This document shows, piece by piece, positions 7,332-15,847 of a DNA stretch of 56,837 nucleotides. Made by a program: the position numbers and the translations under genes. The stretch is taken from positions 1 through 56,837 of the forward strand of contig JBEKZS010000033.1 in NCBI GenBank assembly GCA_049509635.1, written 5' to 3'. How positions within the stretch are numbered: the first letter of the stretch is position 1; each line of letters starts with the position of its first letter. The notes beneath the pieces are model-generated. The model was not told the origin of the DNA. It worked only from the letters and a program-made list of their open reading frames with translations, and ran no database searches. Source of the stretch: Roseiarcus sp049509635. Lineage in GTDB: Bacteria; Pseudomonadota; Alphaproteobacteria; Rhizobiales; Beijerinckiaceae.

Positions 7332-9326
7332 TCATGCGAACCCCGCCATCCGGAGTCCCTCAGAGTACTGTTGCACGTGTGCGACATCCCGGCACGGCAT
7401 GATCGACAGCCACTGCGCCAATTTGAATCCCGGATTATATTCCATGAGCTCCGCTCGCAGCCGTTGGGCCGCGACCCTTTCGCCGAGCATGGCATGGCTG
7501 GCGGCGGACAATCGCAACGCCGGCAAGGGGTTCTGCATGTTGGCGATCTCGTCGAGCGCCGCCCGGTATTCGCCGATCTGATAGAGACCGCCGGCGAGTA
7601 TCCAGTGATCATTGTCGGCGCCGCGCCGGCCGAGTTGCTTCGACTCGGCGAACAGCCTGATCGCTTCCCGCGCGTCGCCGTTCGAGATCAGAGCGTCCGC
7701 GAGATCGACCTGGACGTCGAGGTCGATCGGATTGAGCCGCATGCTGTGCCGCAGGTTTTCGACGCTCTTGTCGAACTTCCTGGAATACAGCTGCGCGTAG
7801 CCCAGCTTGTGAAAGCCCCGGTAATCGTCCGGCGAGATCGAAAGGATCATGCGGGCGATGCGCTCCGCGGTGTCGAGCAGCGACGGCTCCGGATTCATCC
7901 GGACCAGCCATTCCAGCACATAGGAATGCGCCATGCCCGCCAGAGCGGGAATATGGTTCGCCGTGACCCCGATCGCCGCCTTGAACAGCGCCCGCGCGCG
8001 CCGGATCGAGGGGAGGTCGATGGTGCGCAGCAGCCGCTGACCCTTGATCGACAGGCGGTAGGCGGACTGGCCGTCCGGGCCGGCCTCGAGGAGCTGAAGC
8101 TCGCGGTTCTCGATCTGCCCGACGATCGAATGGACCATGGTCGCCACCGCATCCGCGATCGCATCCGCGCTCTCAAAATCGCCGGCCCACAGAATTTCGC
8201 GCGTCGCCATGCCGACGAGCCGGACAATCATGCCGGGCGCGCCGCCGCGGCGGGCGCGCACCTCCACGGCATAGTCGACGTCGGCGATGGCGGGCGGTCC
8301 TACCGCGGCCGGCGCCGGCCCGGGCAGCATGACGACGAAGGATCGCGTCTGCGAGAGCCGCGAGGCCAGTTCATTGAGGAAATCATTGACCAGATCCTGG
8401 GGGAGGCCGGGAGATTCGGTCGGCGCCGGCGCGAAGATGGCGATCCGCGGCAGTCCGCCGGCCGCCGGCAGGGCCTTGACGGAGGGCGCGCGCGCGCCGG
8501 GCTCGGATTCGAATTGGGGCGCGGCGATCACGGGCGGCAATTGCGCGATATTGGACAAGGTCTGGTACAGGTCGCGCGTGGCGGCCGACGGCCTGCATCC
8601 CAGTTCCTTGCCGAGCAATCGCTCGAGGCGTTCGTAGAGCCGGCGCACGGAGGCGTTGTCGCCGCGCGCCGCATAGGTGCGCATCAACGCCCGATAGCCG
8701 GCCTCCTGGAACGGCTCGACTGCGATCAGCCGGGTCGCGGCGTGAAATCTCAGGCCGCCGCTCGGGTCCTCCTGGCCGCCGTCGTCCTCGCGGCTCTCGA
8801 TGAAGGGCAGTACGGCGCCGACGAATTCGGCGCGCAGCAGCGCGCGTTTGGCCGACAGCCAAGCCGAGAGCTTCTCGCCATTCTCGTGCATTCCGCCGAG
8901 CAGGTCGCCGGCGTAACGCTCGCAGATCGTCGCGATCCTCGATTCGCTGTCGGCGGGAATGGCGGCCCGGAACGCCGCGACGTCAATATCGGCGCCGTTG
9001 GATTTGAGCGCGATTTCGTCGTCGTCGATGTCGAACAGGCGGACGCCCAGCGAAGCCTGAAGCCCGCGAACCCGCAGCAGGAGCTGCCGCAGATTGCCCG
9101 ACTGGCGCTCCTTCTCGAGCCCCTCCCAGAGGAAACGCGCCGCCGATTCCCGGCTCGCCCGCATCGTCGATCCCTCGAGCAGCAGGTAGGCGGCGAGGGT
9201 CAAGCCCATGCGCGGGATTTTGAGCGGATGCCCGCTCGAATCGGCGGCGTGGGCGCGGCCGAGGAGCGCCAGCCTGGCCCGGGCGTCCGTTCCGCCGTTT
9301 CGCACGATTTTCGCGAACTGATTCAT
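7332..9326 (-). CDS. SARP/BTAD-type transcriptional regulator with TPR-like C-terminus
   Basis: The 664-residue protein has the SARP layout: a winged-helix-like DNA-binding region (about residues 18-115, with RASRESAARFLWEGLEKERQSGNLRQLLLRVRGLQ) followed by a bacterial transcriptional activator domain (about 115-260, helical repeats containing YRALMRTYAARGDNASVRRLYERLERLLGKELG). A linker (260-330) leads to a likely signal-sensing region and TPR-like helices near 450-620 (HKLGYAQLYSRKFDKSVENL, DVQVDLADALISNGDAREAI). SARP proteins commonly activate neighbouring specialised-metabolite or bacteriocin genes, which fits its place 43 bases upstream of the peptide-ycaO-tfuA unit. No ATPase domain of the large SARP type is present. 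Confidence 0.8.
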   Translation of the reverse strand: MNQFAKIVRNGGTDARARLALLGRAHAADSSGHPLKIPRMGLTLAAYLLLEGSTMRASRESAARFLWEGLEKERQSGNLRQLLLRVRGLQASLGVRLFDIDDDEIALKSNGADIDVAAFRAAIPADSESRIATICERYAGDLLGGMHENGEKLSAWLSAKRALLRAEFVGAVLPFIESREDDGGQEDPSGGLRFHAATRLIAVEPFQEAGYRALMRTYAARGDNASVRRLYERLERLLGKELGCRPSAATRDLYQTLSNIAQLPPVIAAPQFESEPGARAPSVKALPAAGGLPRIAIFAPAPTESPGLPQDLVNDFLNELASRLSQTRSFVVMLPGPAPAAVGPPAIADVDYAVEVRARRGGAPGMIVRLVGMATREILWAGDFESADAIADAVATMVHSIVGQIENRELQLLEAGPDGQSAYRLSIKGQRLLRTIDLPSIRRARALFKAAIGVTANHIPALAGMAHSYVLEWLVRMNPEPSLLDTAERIARMILSISPDDYRGFHKLGYAQLYSRKFDKSVENLRHSMRLNPIDLDVQVDLADALISNGDAREAIRLFAESKQLGRRGADNDHWILAGGLYQIGEYRAALDEIANMQNPLPALRLSAASHAMLGERVAAQRLRAELMEYNPGFKLAQWLSIMPCRDVAHVQQYSEGLRMAGFA

Positions 9327-9804
9327 TGCCTATCACCCGAACGCCGCTCGTAGATCGTAGCAGAATCGCCTCGTCACACAATCGCCGACCAGGGGCAGGC
9401 GCATTCTGTGACGCCATTTTTTGACGATCCGCCTGTGGCGCTCCCGCCCGTCGACCGCAATGAACGCGACCGCGAACGGGCTCGTCGAGGGAGACGTCGC
9501 GTCGGTCGCCATCGATGCGCGCGGCCACGGCGGATCGGGAGCCCCAGGCGACATGGGCCATATCGCGTTCCTGCGCGCGATCGTCGCGAGGGACTGACGC
9601 GCGCCGGGTCGGCGCGCGCCCTCGAAACCGGCTGGCCCCGCACAAGCTCCGGGCGCTACGAATGGACTGCTCCGTCCGACACCTGCGATCCCTGCGGAAG
9701 CGACGGTCATCGCGCGCTCGGCGACGATTTCTGTCAGGCCCCTGCGGGGGCGGGGGAACGATGAAGATGGGAGCAGCTTTGAGCCGCCGTCGCGAGATCG
9801 GCCG
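9327..9804. other. Spacer upstream of the BTAD regulator
   Basis: This 478-base spacer separates the minus-strand regulator from the plus-strand transporter gene. Apart from the promoter candidate near 9354-9381 nothing firm was found. Frames open on both strands (for example minus 9333-9710) are rich in Arg, Pro and Ala and show no domain. Confidence 0.4.
9354..9381 (-). promoter_or_regulatory. Candidate promoter of the BTAD regulator and RiPP genes
   Basis: On the minus strand TTGTGT (9381-9376) and TACGAT (9359-9354) are separated by 16 bases, placing the start of transcription about 20 bases before the ATG of the regulator. No other plausible -10 was seen between the regulator and the peptide gene, so the whole unit may depend on it. 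Read by eye only. Confidence 0.35.
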
Positions 9805-10143
9805 ATGAATCCCGCAGCCCTGCTGCAGCTCGCGGCCGCGACCGCGGTCTACGTAGTCGCGGCGGGGGCCGCGAAATCCTGGGCGCTGGCGCCGAGTCTC
9901 GGCAAGATCGCGCTGACCCTCGGCCTGTACTCGGTCGGCAACCTCATCATGCTGCGCCTCGTTCGCGCGTTCGGCATGTCGGCCGCGTTCAGCCTGACCG
10001 CGGTGATCCAGCTCGTCGCGATCAACGCGATCGCGGTCCTCGCGTTCGGCGAGCGGCTTGGACCCGTCGAGGGGGCCGGCGTCGCCCTGGCGATCGTCTC
10101 CGTCGCGCTCATCCTGCTCGGCCCGGCGCTGAGCCGCTCTTGA
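9805..10143 (+). CDS. Small EamA/SMR-like membrane transporter
   Basis: The 112-residue protein is predicted to have four transmembrane helices (about residues 5-25, 32-52, 60-82 and 88-108), the size and layout of small multidrug resistance or half-size DMT proteins. The end of helix 3 carries the familiar FGERLGPVEGAGVALAIVSV pattern, close to the GE(x)LxxxxxxGxxLI motif of the DMT superfamily. Substrate is unknown. It stands alone between the regulator spacer and a secreted-protein gene on the same strand. Confidence 0.75.
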   Translation: MNPAALLQLAAATAVYVVAAGAAKSWALAPSLGKIALTLGLYSVGNLIMLRLVRAFGMSAAFSLTAVIQLVAINAIAVLAFGERLGPVEGAGVALAIVSVALILLGPALSRS

Positions 10144-10262
10144 ACGAGGGGCGAGCGCGGCGCCGGCCTGCCTCCGGGGCGGCGGACGCGGCCGCGCGAC
10201 GTCAAGCCCCATCGACGCATTGCACGAATGTTGCTACGCGGGAGGTGGAAAGGACATTCTGC

Positions 10263-10676
10263 ATGGCGGACCGATTCCATTTTGCATCGCGCTTCGTCGC
10301 GCTGTCGGTCCTCGCCGCAAGCGCCCTCGCGCTCGACGCGCCGCAAGCCTCGCCGGCGCATGTCGAAGGCCTCTATTGCGCGTCGGTCGCCGGCCCGCAC
10401 GACCGCATCGTCGGCGCCGGAGGGTCCTGGACCGCGCTCACGGCCGATCAACTCGAATTTGCGCGCGGCCTCTGGGCCAGCATGCAAGCCTCGCACGGGC
10501 GGCTCCCACTCGGCCACGCCGCATTCCTTTCACGCGGCGGAAACGAGCCCGCCGACAGCGTCTATTTCATTGACGACGGCATGATCTGCGCGAGAATGTT
10601 CGTCTCGCGTGGACTCGCCGAGCGCATCGTCGACGTCGGCGCCGGCCTCATCACGCACAGCGGCGACGCATCGTGA
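10263..10676 (+). CDS. Secreted protein of unknown function
   Basis: The 137-residue product starts MADRFHFASRFVALSVLAASALALDA, a signal peptide with probable cleavage near residue 22. The mature part has two cysteines (YCAS and MICARM) that could form one disulfide in the periplasm. The frame is open for 41 codons upstream, but the ATG at 10263 has a GGAGG-like site and starts the signal peptide. No conserved domain was recognised. It may share a transcript with the NAD(P)-binding protein gene that starts 44 bases downstream. Confidence 0.6.
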   Translation: MADRFHFASRFVALSVLAASALALDAPQASPAHVEGLYCASVAGPHDRIVGAGGSWTALTADQLEFARGLWASMQASHGRLPLGHAAFLSRGGNEPADSVYFIDDGMICARMFVSRGLAERIVDVGAGLITHSGDAS

Positions 10677-10720
10677 CCTGAGATTCGCGGAAGTCGACAT
10701 GCGTCGCCGTCTGGAGAAGG

Positions 10721-11332
10721 ATGATGAAAGTCGCGCTCATCGGGGCCACCGGCATGGTCGGCTCGCGCATTCTCGCGGAACTCGATCGCCGCGGCCACGT
10801 CGTCACCGGAATCGTCCGCAATCCCGAAAAGGTTCCGATCTCGACCAGAGTGGCGGCTAAGAAAGGCGATGTCCACGACGAGCGGGGCCTCGCCGCGCTG
10901 CTGGCGGGCCACGACGCCGTCATCAGCGCCGTCCGTTTCACCGCGAGCGATCCGGACAAGCTCATCGGCGCCGCGAAGGCGGCGAACGTCGGGCGCTATC
11001 TGGTGGTCGGCGGCGCCGGCAGCCTCGAGGTCGCTTCCGGCGTCAGGCTGTTCGACACCCCGGAATTCCCTGCGATCTATCTCGCCGAGGCCCGCGCCGG
11101 CGGCGCCTTCCTCGATCGGTTGCGCGAAGAGACGGCGCTCGACTGGACCTATCTGTCGCCCTCGGCGGTGATCGCGCCGGGCGCGCGCACCGGCAAGTTC
11201 CGGCTCGGCGGCGACGCCCTGCTCCGGCACGCGGGCGGCAGCAGCATTTCGGCCGAGGATTTCGCCGTCGCCCTCGTCGACGAGCTGGAGGAGCCCGCCC
11301 ATTCGCGCCGGCGCTTCACTGTCGGCTACTGA
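10721..11332 (+). CDS. NAD(P)-binding Rossmann protein, NmrA/atypical SDR type
   Basis: The 203-residue protein begins with the dinucleotide-binding motif GATGMVGSRI (residues 8-17) after a first beta strand MKVALI, followed by the charged VRNPEKV loop that selects NADP(H) in this family. It continues with GDVHDERGLAALLAGHDAVISAV and VVGGAGSLEV, both typical of the YwnB/YhfK-like group of atypical short-chain dehydrogenases. These act as reductases, redox sensors or flavin reductases; the exact role cannot be told. Two adjacent ATG codons (10721 and 10724) follow GGAG. It ends 63 bases from the convergent dmeF gene. Confidence 0.85.
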   Translation: MMKVALIGATGMVGSRILAELDRRGHVVTGIVRNPEKVPISTRVAAKKGDVHDERGLAALLAGHDAVISAVRFTASDPDKLIGAAKAANVGRYLVVGGAGSLEVASGVRLFDTPEFPAIYLAEARAGGAFLDRLREETALDWTYLSPSAVIAPGARTGKFRLGGDALLRHAGGSSISAEDFAVALVDELEEPAHSRRRFTVGY

Positions 11333-11395
11333 GCCGCCGAACGCGCCGTTCCGGCGCGACTCGGGCTCGAATCGGAGGGCGCGCGCGATCGGCGC

Positions 11396-12643
11396 CTATG
11401 CCGCCTCGACCTCGATCGTCAGATGCGAGAGGCCGCCAAACCGCGCCAGGCGCGCCCGATAATAAGCGGCGCCGCGTCCCTGCCCTGTCACGACCGAGAC
11501 GATGGCGCCGAGATGGCCGGGGCCCAGCCGCCATAGATGGAGATCGGCGAGGCGGTCGCCGTCGGTCTCGATCGCCGCACGCAACTTCGCCGCCAGGCGG
11601 GGGTCGGGATTCATGTCGAGCAGGACGGCGGCGGCGTCACGGATCAGGACGAAGGACCAGCTCGCGATGACGAGCGCGCCGACGATGCCCGCCAACGGGT
11701 CCATCCACAGCCAGCCGAACAGGCGGGCCAACGACAACCCGACGACCGCCAGGACCGAAACGGCCGCGTCGGCCGTGACATGGACCAGCGCGGCGCGCAT
11801 GTTGTTGTCGCGCGCCACGCCATGGGCGTGGCCGTTCTCCTCGAATGCGACCGCCTGGGTTTCCTCACCGATTCGCACGTGCGCCGCAAAGACGTGGGGC
11901 TCGGGAATCGCGTCGATCGATTCGAGGCAGCCGCCGCGCTCGGCCATCGCGAACATCTGACGGGCGCCGTCCGGCCGGACGATCTCGACGCTCGTCTCGG
12001 CGGCGGGCGGCGTCGGCCGCCCCTGGCCGCGCACACGAAACCGCGGCGGGACCCCGGCTTCGAAGATTTCGAGGATCACGGCGCCCGCGCGCGTCTCGAC
12101 CCGGCGCCTCTCGTCATCGGCGTGAGGATGGGCATGGCCGTGCGAATGCCCGTGCGCATGATCGCCCGCGCCCAGCAGCCAGGCGCTGACGACATTCACC
12201 GCCAGACCGAGGCCGGCGATCGGGATCGCCTCGGCGAAATCGATGGGGACCGGCGCGAACAGCCGCGCGATCGATTCATAGCCGATCAGCGCAGCGATCA
12301 TGCCGAGGACGATCGCGCTCGCGAAGCCCGCGAGGTCGCCGATCTTGCCGGCCCCGAAGGTGAAGCGCGGGTCGGTTGCATGGGTGCGCGCGTAGGCATA
12401 GGCGAGCGCGGCGAGCAGCAGGGCGCCCGCGTGCGTGCTCATGTGCAGTCCGTCCGCCACCAGCGCGATCGAGCCGAACAGCAGGCCGCCGACGGTTTCG
12501 CCAATCATCATCACGCCGCACAGGACGATCACCGCCCAGGTACGGCGCTCGCTCCGCGCGTGATCCGGGCCGAGGAAGACGTGGCTGTGGCGAGGAACCG
12601 CGATAGGGCTGTCGTCGCTCGGCATGGCTCTGCTGGTCTCCAC
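11396..12643 (-). CDS. dmeF: Cation diffusion facilitator, Co/Ni exporter DmeF type
   Basis: The 415-residue inner-membrane protein exports divalent metals, probably Co2+ and Ni2+, by proton exchange. The N-terminus (SHVFLGPDHARSERRTW) and helix 2 (LVADGLHMSTHAG) match the DmeF branch, and helix 5 has HVTADAAVS (288-296) with the second pair of transport ligands. A His-rich loop HAHGHSHGHAHPH (162-174) is the expected metal buffer. Unusually, about 90 extra residues (185-270) without transmembrane character sit between helices 4 and 5. In many rhizobia an RcnR/FrmR-type repressor gene precedes dmeF; here only a decayed C-terminal piece lies upstream. Confidence 0.9.
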   Translation of the reverse strand: METSRAMPSDDSPIAVPRHSHVFLGPDHARSERRTWAVIVLCGVMMIGETVGGLLFGSIALVADGLHMSTHAGALLLAALAYAYARTHATDPRFTFGAGKIGDLAGFASAIVLGMIAALIGYESIARLFAPVPIDFAEAIPIAGLGLAVNVVSAWLLGAGDHAHGHSHGHAHPHADDERRRVETRAGAVILEIFEAGVPPRFRVRGQGRPTPPAAETSVEIVRPDGARQMFAMAERGGCLESIDAIPEPHVFAAHVRIGEETQAVAFEENGHAHGVARDNNMRAALVHVTADAAVSVLAVVGLSLARLFGWLWMDPLAGIVGALVIASWSFVLIRDAAAVLLDMNPDPRLAAKLRAAIETDGDRLADLHLWRLGPGHLGAIVSVVTGQGRGAAYYRARLARFGGLSHLTIEVEAA

Positions 12644-12758
12644 GCTGGTTCGGCGCTCGCGTCGATGCGGAGGACGGCCGGGATCCGCGCCCTCTGCGAT
12701 TCAGAGATATTTGGCTGCTCAAACTCGCCAAGCGCGGGTCCGCCCGCCGCGTCGCCCC

Positions 12759-12857
12759 CTCGAGGCGATGCTCGATGTGATCGTGGATCAGTTCGCGTTT
12801 GGCGTTGGCCGCCGCATTCCCGACCGCGCGGAAAGGCTGTGGATTTTTGCGCCCATG
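12759..12857 (-). pseudogene. C-terminal remnant of an RcnR/FrmR-type metal regulator
   Basis: On the minus strand this stretch reads PQPFRAVGNAAANAKREL, then IHDHIEHRLEG. That resembles the last helices of CsoR/RcnR/FrmR-family repressors, where AVRGAxNxLMxExIxDHIxEHL is typical. The matching N-terminal half (RVRRIRGQ-like, with the metal-binding Cys/His) is not found upstream in any frame, and no start or ribosome-binding site is present. Its place 115 bases before dmeF, with the same orientation, is where a dmeR-type gene would be expected. I read it as a decayed dmeR; chance resemblance of a 30-residue stretch is possible. Confidence 0.4.
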
Positions 12858-13154
12858 ATCCCCGCGCTCCGAGGGGCCGCTCGGTCGGAAGTCGACCTAT
12901 CCCCATGGATGGGCTCAGTCAACCGGACTCCGCGAGCCGCATTCGTCGATGCGCCTCGACGCGCCGACGGATCGCGTCGGCCCCGGCGCCGAGCCGGCGG
13001 TATCGCCCGTCGCCTCGCGTCGCCCGGGCGCGCCTGCCCCGGGCGTGGGCGTCCGGACGGAAGAGCGGCTTCGCCATTCCAGCGGCGACGCGATTGCTCA
13101 AACTTCGTGCAGATGGCGCCGCGCTTCGAGCGGAGCTCCGGCGCGCGGCGCGCT

Positions 13155-13182
13155 TTGCCTGGTCCCGGCCCGGTGCTATGAC
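13155..13182 (+). promoter_or_regulatory. Candidate promoter of icd
   Basis: TTGCCT (13155-13160) and TATGAC (13177-13182) are spaced by 16 bases and lie about 50 bases before the icd ATG, leaving a short leader with AAGGGAAAGG upstream of the start. Assigned by eye. Confidence 0.35.
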
Positions 13183-13234
13183 GCGAGCGGCGTCCGCGCG
13201 CCGGATAATTCGCCAAGGGAAAGGCAAGCGATCC

Positions 13235-14446
13235 ATGGCCAAGATCAAGGTCGACAAACCGGTCGTCGAAATCGACGGCGACGAGATGACCCGGATCATC
13301 TGGCGCCTCATCCGCGACAAGCTGATTCATCCCTATCTCGACGTCGAACTCCAATATTTCGACCTCGGGATCGAGCATCGCGACGCGACCGGCGACAAGG
13401 TCACCATCGACGCGGCGGAGGCGATCAAGGCCTGTGGCGTCGGCGTCAAATGCGCGACGATCACGCCCGACGAAGCGCGCGTCGAGGAGTTCAAGCTCAA
13501 GGAAATGTGGCGAAGCCCGAACGGGACGATCCGCAATATTCTGGGCGGCGTGATCTTCCGCGAGCCGATCATCTGCCGGAACGTGCCGCGGCTGGTGCCT
13601 GGCTGGACGCAGCCGATCGTGGTCGGGCGCCATGCCTATGGCGACCAGTACCGCGCGACCGATTTCAGAGTGCCCGGCAAGGGCCGGCTGACCATCCGCT
13701 TCGAGGGCGAGGACGGCGACGTCATCGAGAGGGAAGTGTTCAAGTTCCCCGGCTCGGGCGTCGCGATGGCGATGTACAACCTCGACGACTCGATCCGCGA
13801 CTTCGCCCGCGCCTCGATGAACTACGGCCTCCTTCGCAAGTATCCCGTCTACCTGTCGACCAAGAACACGATCCTGAAGGCCTATGACGGCCGCTTCAAG
13901 GACCTGTTCGAGGAAATTTACCAGACCGAGTTCAAGCCGAAGTTCGCAGCCGCCGGGATCACCTATGAACACCGGCTGATCGACGACATGGTCGCCTCGG
14001 CGCTGAAATGGTCGGGCGGCTACGTCTGGGCGTGCAAGAACTACGACGGCGACGTCCAGTCCGACACGGTCGCCCAGGGCTACGGCTCGCTCGGCCTGAT
14101 GACGAGCGTGCTGCTCTCGCCCGACGGGCGCACCGTCGAGGCGGAGGCCGCGCACGGCACCGTGACGCGCCACTACCGCGAGCATCAGAAGGGCCGCGAG
14201 ACCTCCACCAATTCGATCGCCTCGATCTTCGCCTGGACCCGCGGCCTCAGCCATCGCGCCAAGCTCGACGACAACCTGGCGCTCGGCAAATTCGCCGCGA
14301 CGCTGGAGAAGGTCTGCGTCGACACGGTCGAGGCGGGGTTCATGACCAAGGATCTCGCGCTGCTGGTCGGGCCGGAGCAGAAATGGCTGTCGACGACGGG
14401 CTTCCTCGACAAGGTGGATGCGAATCTGAAGACGGCGATTGGCTGA
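13235..14446 (+). CDS. icd: NADP-dependent isocitrate dehydrogenase
   Basis: The 403-residue enzyme converts isocitrate to 2-oxoglutarate and CO2 with reduction of NADP in the TCA cycle. It belongs to the eukaryote-like dimeric type common in alphaproteobacteria: the start MAKIKVDKPVVEIDGDEMTRIIW, the substrate loop SPNGTIRNILGG, and the catalytic DGDVQSDTVAQGYGSLGLMTS region are all present. The NADP site EAAHGTVTRHYREHQKG follows. Length matches the family. The ATG at 13235 is preceded by purine-rich AAGGGAAAGG. A much longer upstream open frame has no similarity to anything and was not used. Confidence 0.97.
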   Translation: MAKIKVDKPVVEIDGDEMTRIIWRLIRDKLIHPYLDVELQYFDLGIEHRDATGDKVTIDAAEAIKACGVGVKCATITPDEARVEEFKLKEMWRSPNGTIRNILGGVIFREPIICRNVPRLVPGWTQPIVVGRHAYGDQYRATDFRVPGKGRLTIRFEGEDGDVIEREVFKFPGSGVAMAMYNLDDSIRDFARASMNYGLLRKYPVYLSTKNTILKAYDGRFKDLFEEIYQTEFKPKFAAAGITYEHRLIDDMVASALKWSGGYVWACKNYDGDVQSDTVAQGYGSLGLMTSVLLSPDGRTVEAEAAHGTVTRHYREHQKGRETSTNSIASIFAWTRGLSHRAKLDDNLALGKFAATLEKVCVDTVEAGFMTKDLALLVGPEQKWLSTTGFLDKVDANLKTAIG

Positions 14447-14572
14447 CCCGCCGGTTCGGCGCCGTCGAGCCGGAGAAACGGCGCGGCGACGGGGACTGGC
14501 GATTCCCGAACCGGGATCCTGCGGACAGGAAATGCGCGCATGGCGCCGATGCTCTCTGTCCGGTCCGCTCGA

Positions 14573-14598
14573 CCCGAGGCGGACCCCGGCGCCTCGGG
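14573..14598. terminator. Hairpin between convergent icd and M20 genes
   Basis: CCCGAGGCG (14573-14581) and CGCCTCGGG (14590-14598) form a perfect nine-base stem with an eight-base loop. It lies 33 bases beyond the stop of the minus-strand amidohydrolase and 127 bases after icd, so it may end transcripts from either side. There is no clear T-tract. Confidence 0.4.
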
Positions 14599-14630
14599 GG
14601 CGGCCGGCGAAATGCGCGGCCCGCGTCGTC

Positions 14631-15818
14631 TCACCCGAGCTCCTCGCGCACCAGGCTGACCCAGTAGCCAGCCCCGAGCGTCAAGATCTCGTCGTTGAAG
14701 TCGTACCCAGGCGTGTGGAGGTTGTTGAACGAGCCATCGGGCGCGACGCCGTTGCCGATCAGCATGAAACCGCCGGGGCGGCTCTCGAGCATGAACGAGA
14801 AATCCTCCGAACTCGTCATCCTCGGCGCGTCGCCCGCGACCTTCTCGACGCCGACCAGCGCTGCGGCGGCGGCGATCGAGACGGCGGTCTGTTCGGCATG
14901 GGTGATCAGCGGCGGGTAGCGGCGATCGTACTCGACCTCGGCCGTGCAGCCATAAGCGGCGCCGAGCGCATGGGCGAGTTCGGCCATGCGTTTTTCCAGC
15001 AGCCGGCTCACCTCCGGCTCGTAGCTGCGCGCCGTGCCGCGCACGATCACCTCGGACGGGATGATGTTGGGCGCGCCGAAATCGCCGGCGGCGATATGGC
15101 CGACGCTGATGACGGCGGTGTCGATGGCGCGCACGTTGCGGCCGATGATCGTCTGCAGCGCCAGCACGAAATGGGCCTGCGGGATCGTCGCGTCGGTCGC
15201 CAGATAGGCGCCGGCGCCGCCATGGCCTCCGGTGCCGCGGAAAGTCACGGTCCAGCTGTCGCTGGCGGCAAGGAACGGGCCGACGCGGGTCGCGAACTGG
15301 CCGACCGCCAGCCCGGGCGCATTGTGCATCCCGTACACCGCATCGACGGGAAAACGCTCGAACAGCCCCTCCTCGACCATGACCCGGCCGCCGCCGAGCC
15401 CCTCCTCCGCCGGCTGGAAGATGAAATGCACCTGGCCGGCGAAGTCGGGGTTTTCGGCGAGATGGCGCGCCGCGCCGAGCAGCATCGCGGTATGGCCGTC
15501 GTGCCCGCAAGCGTGCATCTTGCCGGGGATCGTCGAGCGGTGCTCGCGCCCCTCGACCTCGCGGATATTGAGCGCGTCGAGATCGGCGCGCAGGCCGATC
15601 GCCCGCTGACCGGGGCGCCGGCCCTTCAGCGTGCCCACGACGCCGGTCCCGGCGATTCCCTCGGCGACTTCGATCCCCCAGCCGCGCAGGCGGTCGGCGA
15701 CGAGCGAGGCGGTGCGCTCTTCCTCGAAGCCGACCTCGGGGTGGCGGTGGATGTCATGGCGGATCGCGATCAGTTCGGGTTCATGGACCCTGAGTTCGTC
15801 GATGATCTCCGCGCGCAT
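14631..15818 (-). CDS. M20 family metallo-amidohydrolase (hippurate hydrolase-like)
   Basis: The 395-residue enzyme belongs to the M20D group that hydrolyses N-acyl amino acids such as hippurate or indole-acetyl conjugates. Metal ligands appear in MHACGHDGHTAMLLG (Cys104, His106) and the catalytic glutamates in FQPAEEGLGGG (Glu138/139). The dimerisation domain contains FRGTGGHGGAGAYLATD, where GGHGA is typical. The end has the conserved MTSSEDFSFML. The chosen ATG (15818) gives the usual N-terminus with HRHPEVGFEE; the frame is open upstream. It starts 29 bases after the MFS transporter gene on the same strand, so import and hydrolysis of one substrate are probably linked. Confidence 0.9.
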   Translation of the reverse strand: MRAEIIDELRVHEPELIAIRHDIHRHPEVGFEEERTASLVADRLRGWGIEVAEGIAGTGVVGTLKGRRPGQRAIGLRADLDALNIREVEGREHRSTIPGKMHACGHDGHTAMLLGAARHLAENPDFAGQVHFIFQPAEEGLGGGRVMVEEGLFERFPVDAVYGMHNAPGLAVGQFATRVGPFLAASDSWTVTFRGTGGHGGAGAYLATDATIPQAHFVLALQTIIGRNVRAIDTAVISVGHIAAGDFGAPNIIPSEVIVRGTARSYEPEVSRLLEKRMAELAHALGAAYGCTAEVEYDRRYPPLITHAEQTAVSIAAAAALVGVEKVAGDAPRMTSSEDFSFMLESRPGGFMLIGNGVAPDGSFNNLHTPGYDFNDEILTLGAGYWVSLVREELG

Positions 15819-15847
15819 CGCCCTCGCCTCCGCTTGCCCGCTCGCGC

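Larger units (their letters stand above)
12644..13234. other. Spacer between dmeF and icd with a regulator remnant
   Basis: This 590-base region separates the divergent dmeF and icd genes. It holds a probable RcnR/FrmR-like gene fragment on the minus strand (12759-12857) and a promoter candidate for icd (13155-13182). Nothing else could be supported. Confidence 0.5.

Noticed and set aside
9333..9710. Minus-strand ORF upstream of the BTAD regulator
   Set aside because: Its end (AFIAVDGRERHRRIVKKWRHRM) looks slightly protein-like, but there is no ribosome site, no domain and it runs through the promoter candidate.
12624..13181. Plus-strand ORF in the dmeF-icd spacer
   Set aside because: Arg/Pro/Ala-rich with no domain; the minus strand of the same region better matches a regulator remnant.
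11537..13234. Long N-terminal extension in frame with icd
   Set aside because: The text before 13235 is Arg/Ala/Asp-rich and antisense to dmeF; icd has its normal start and length without it.
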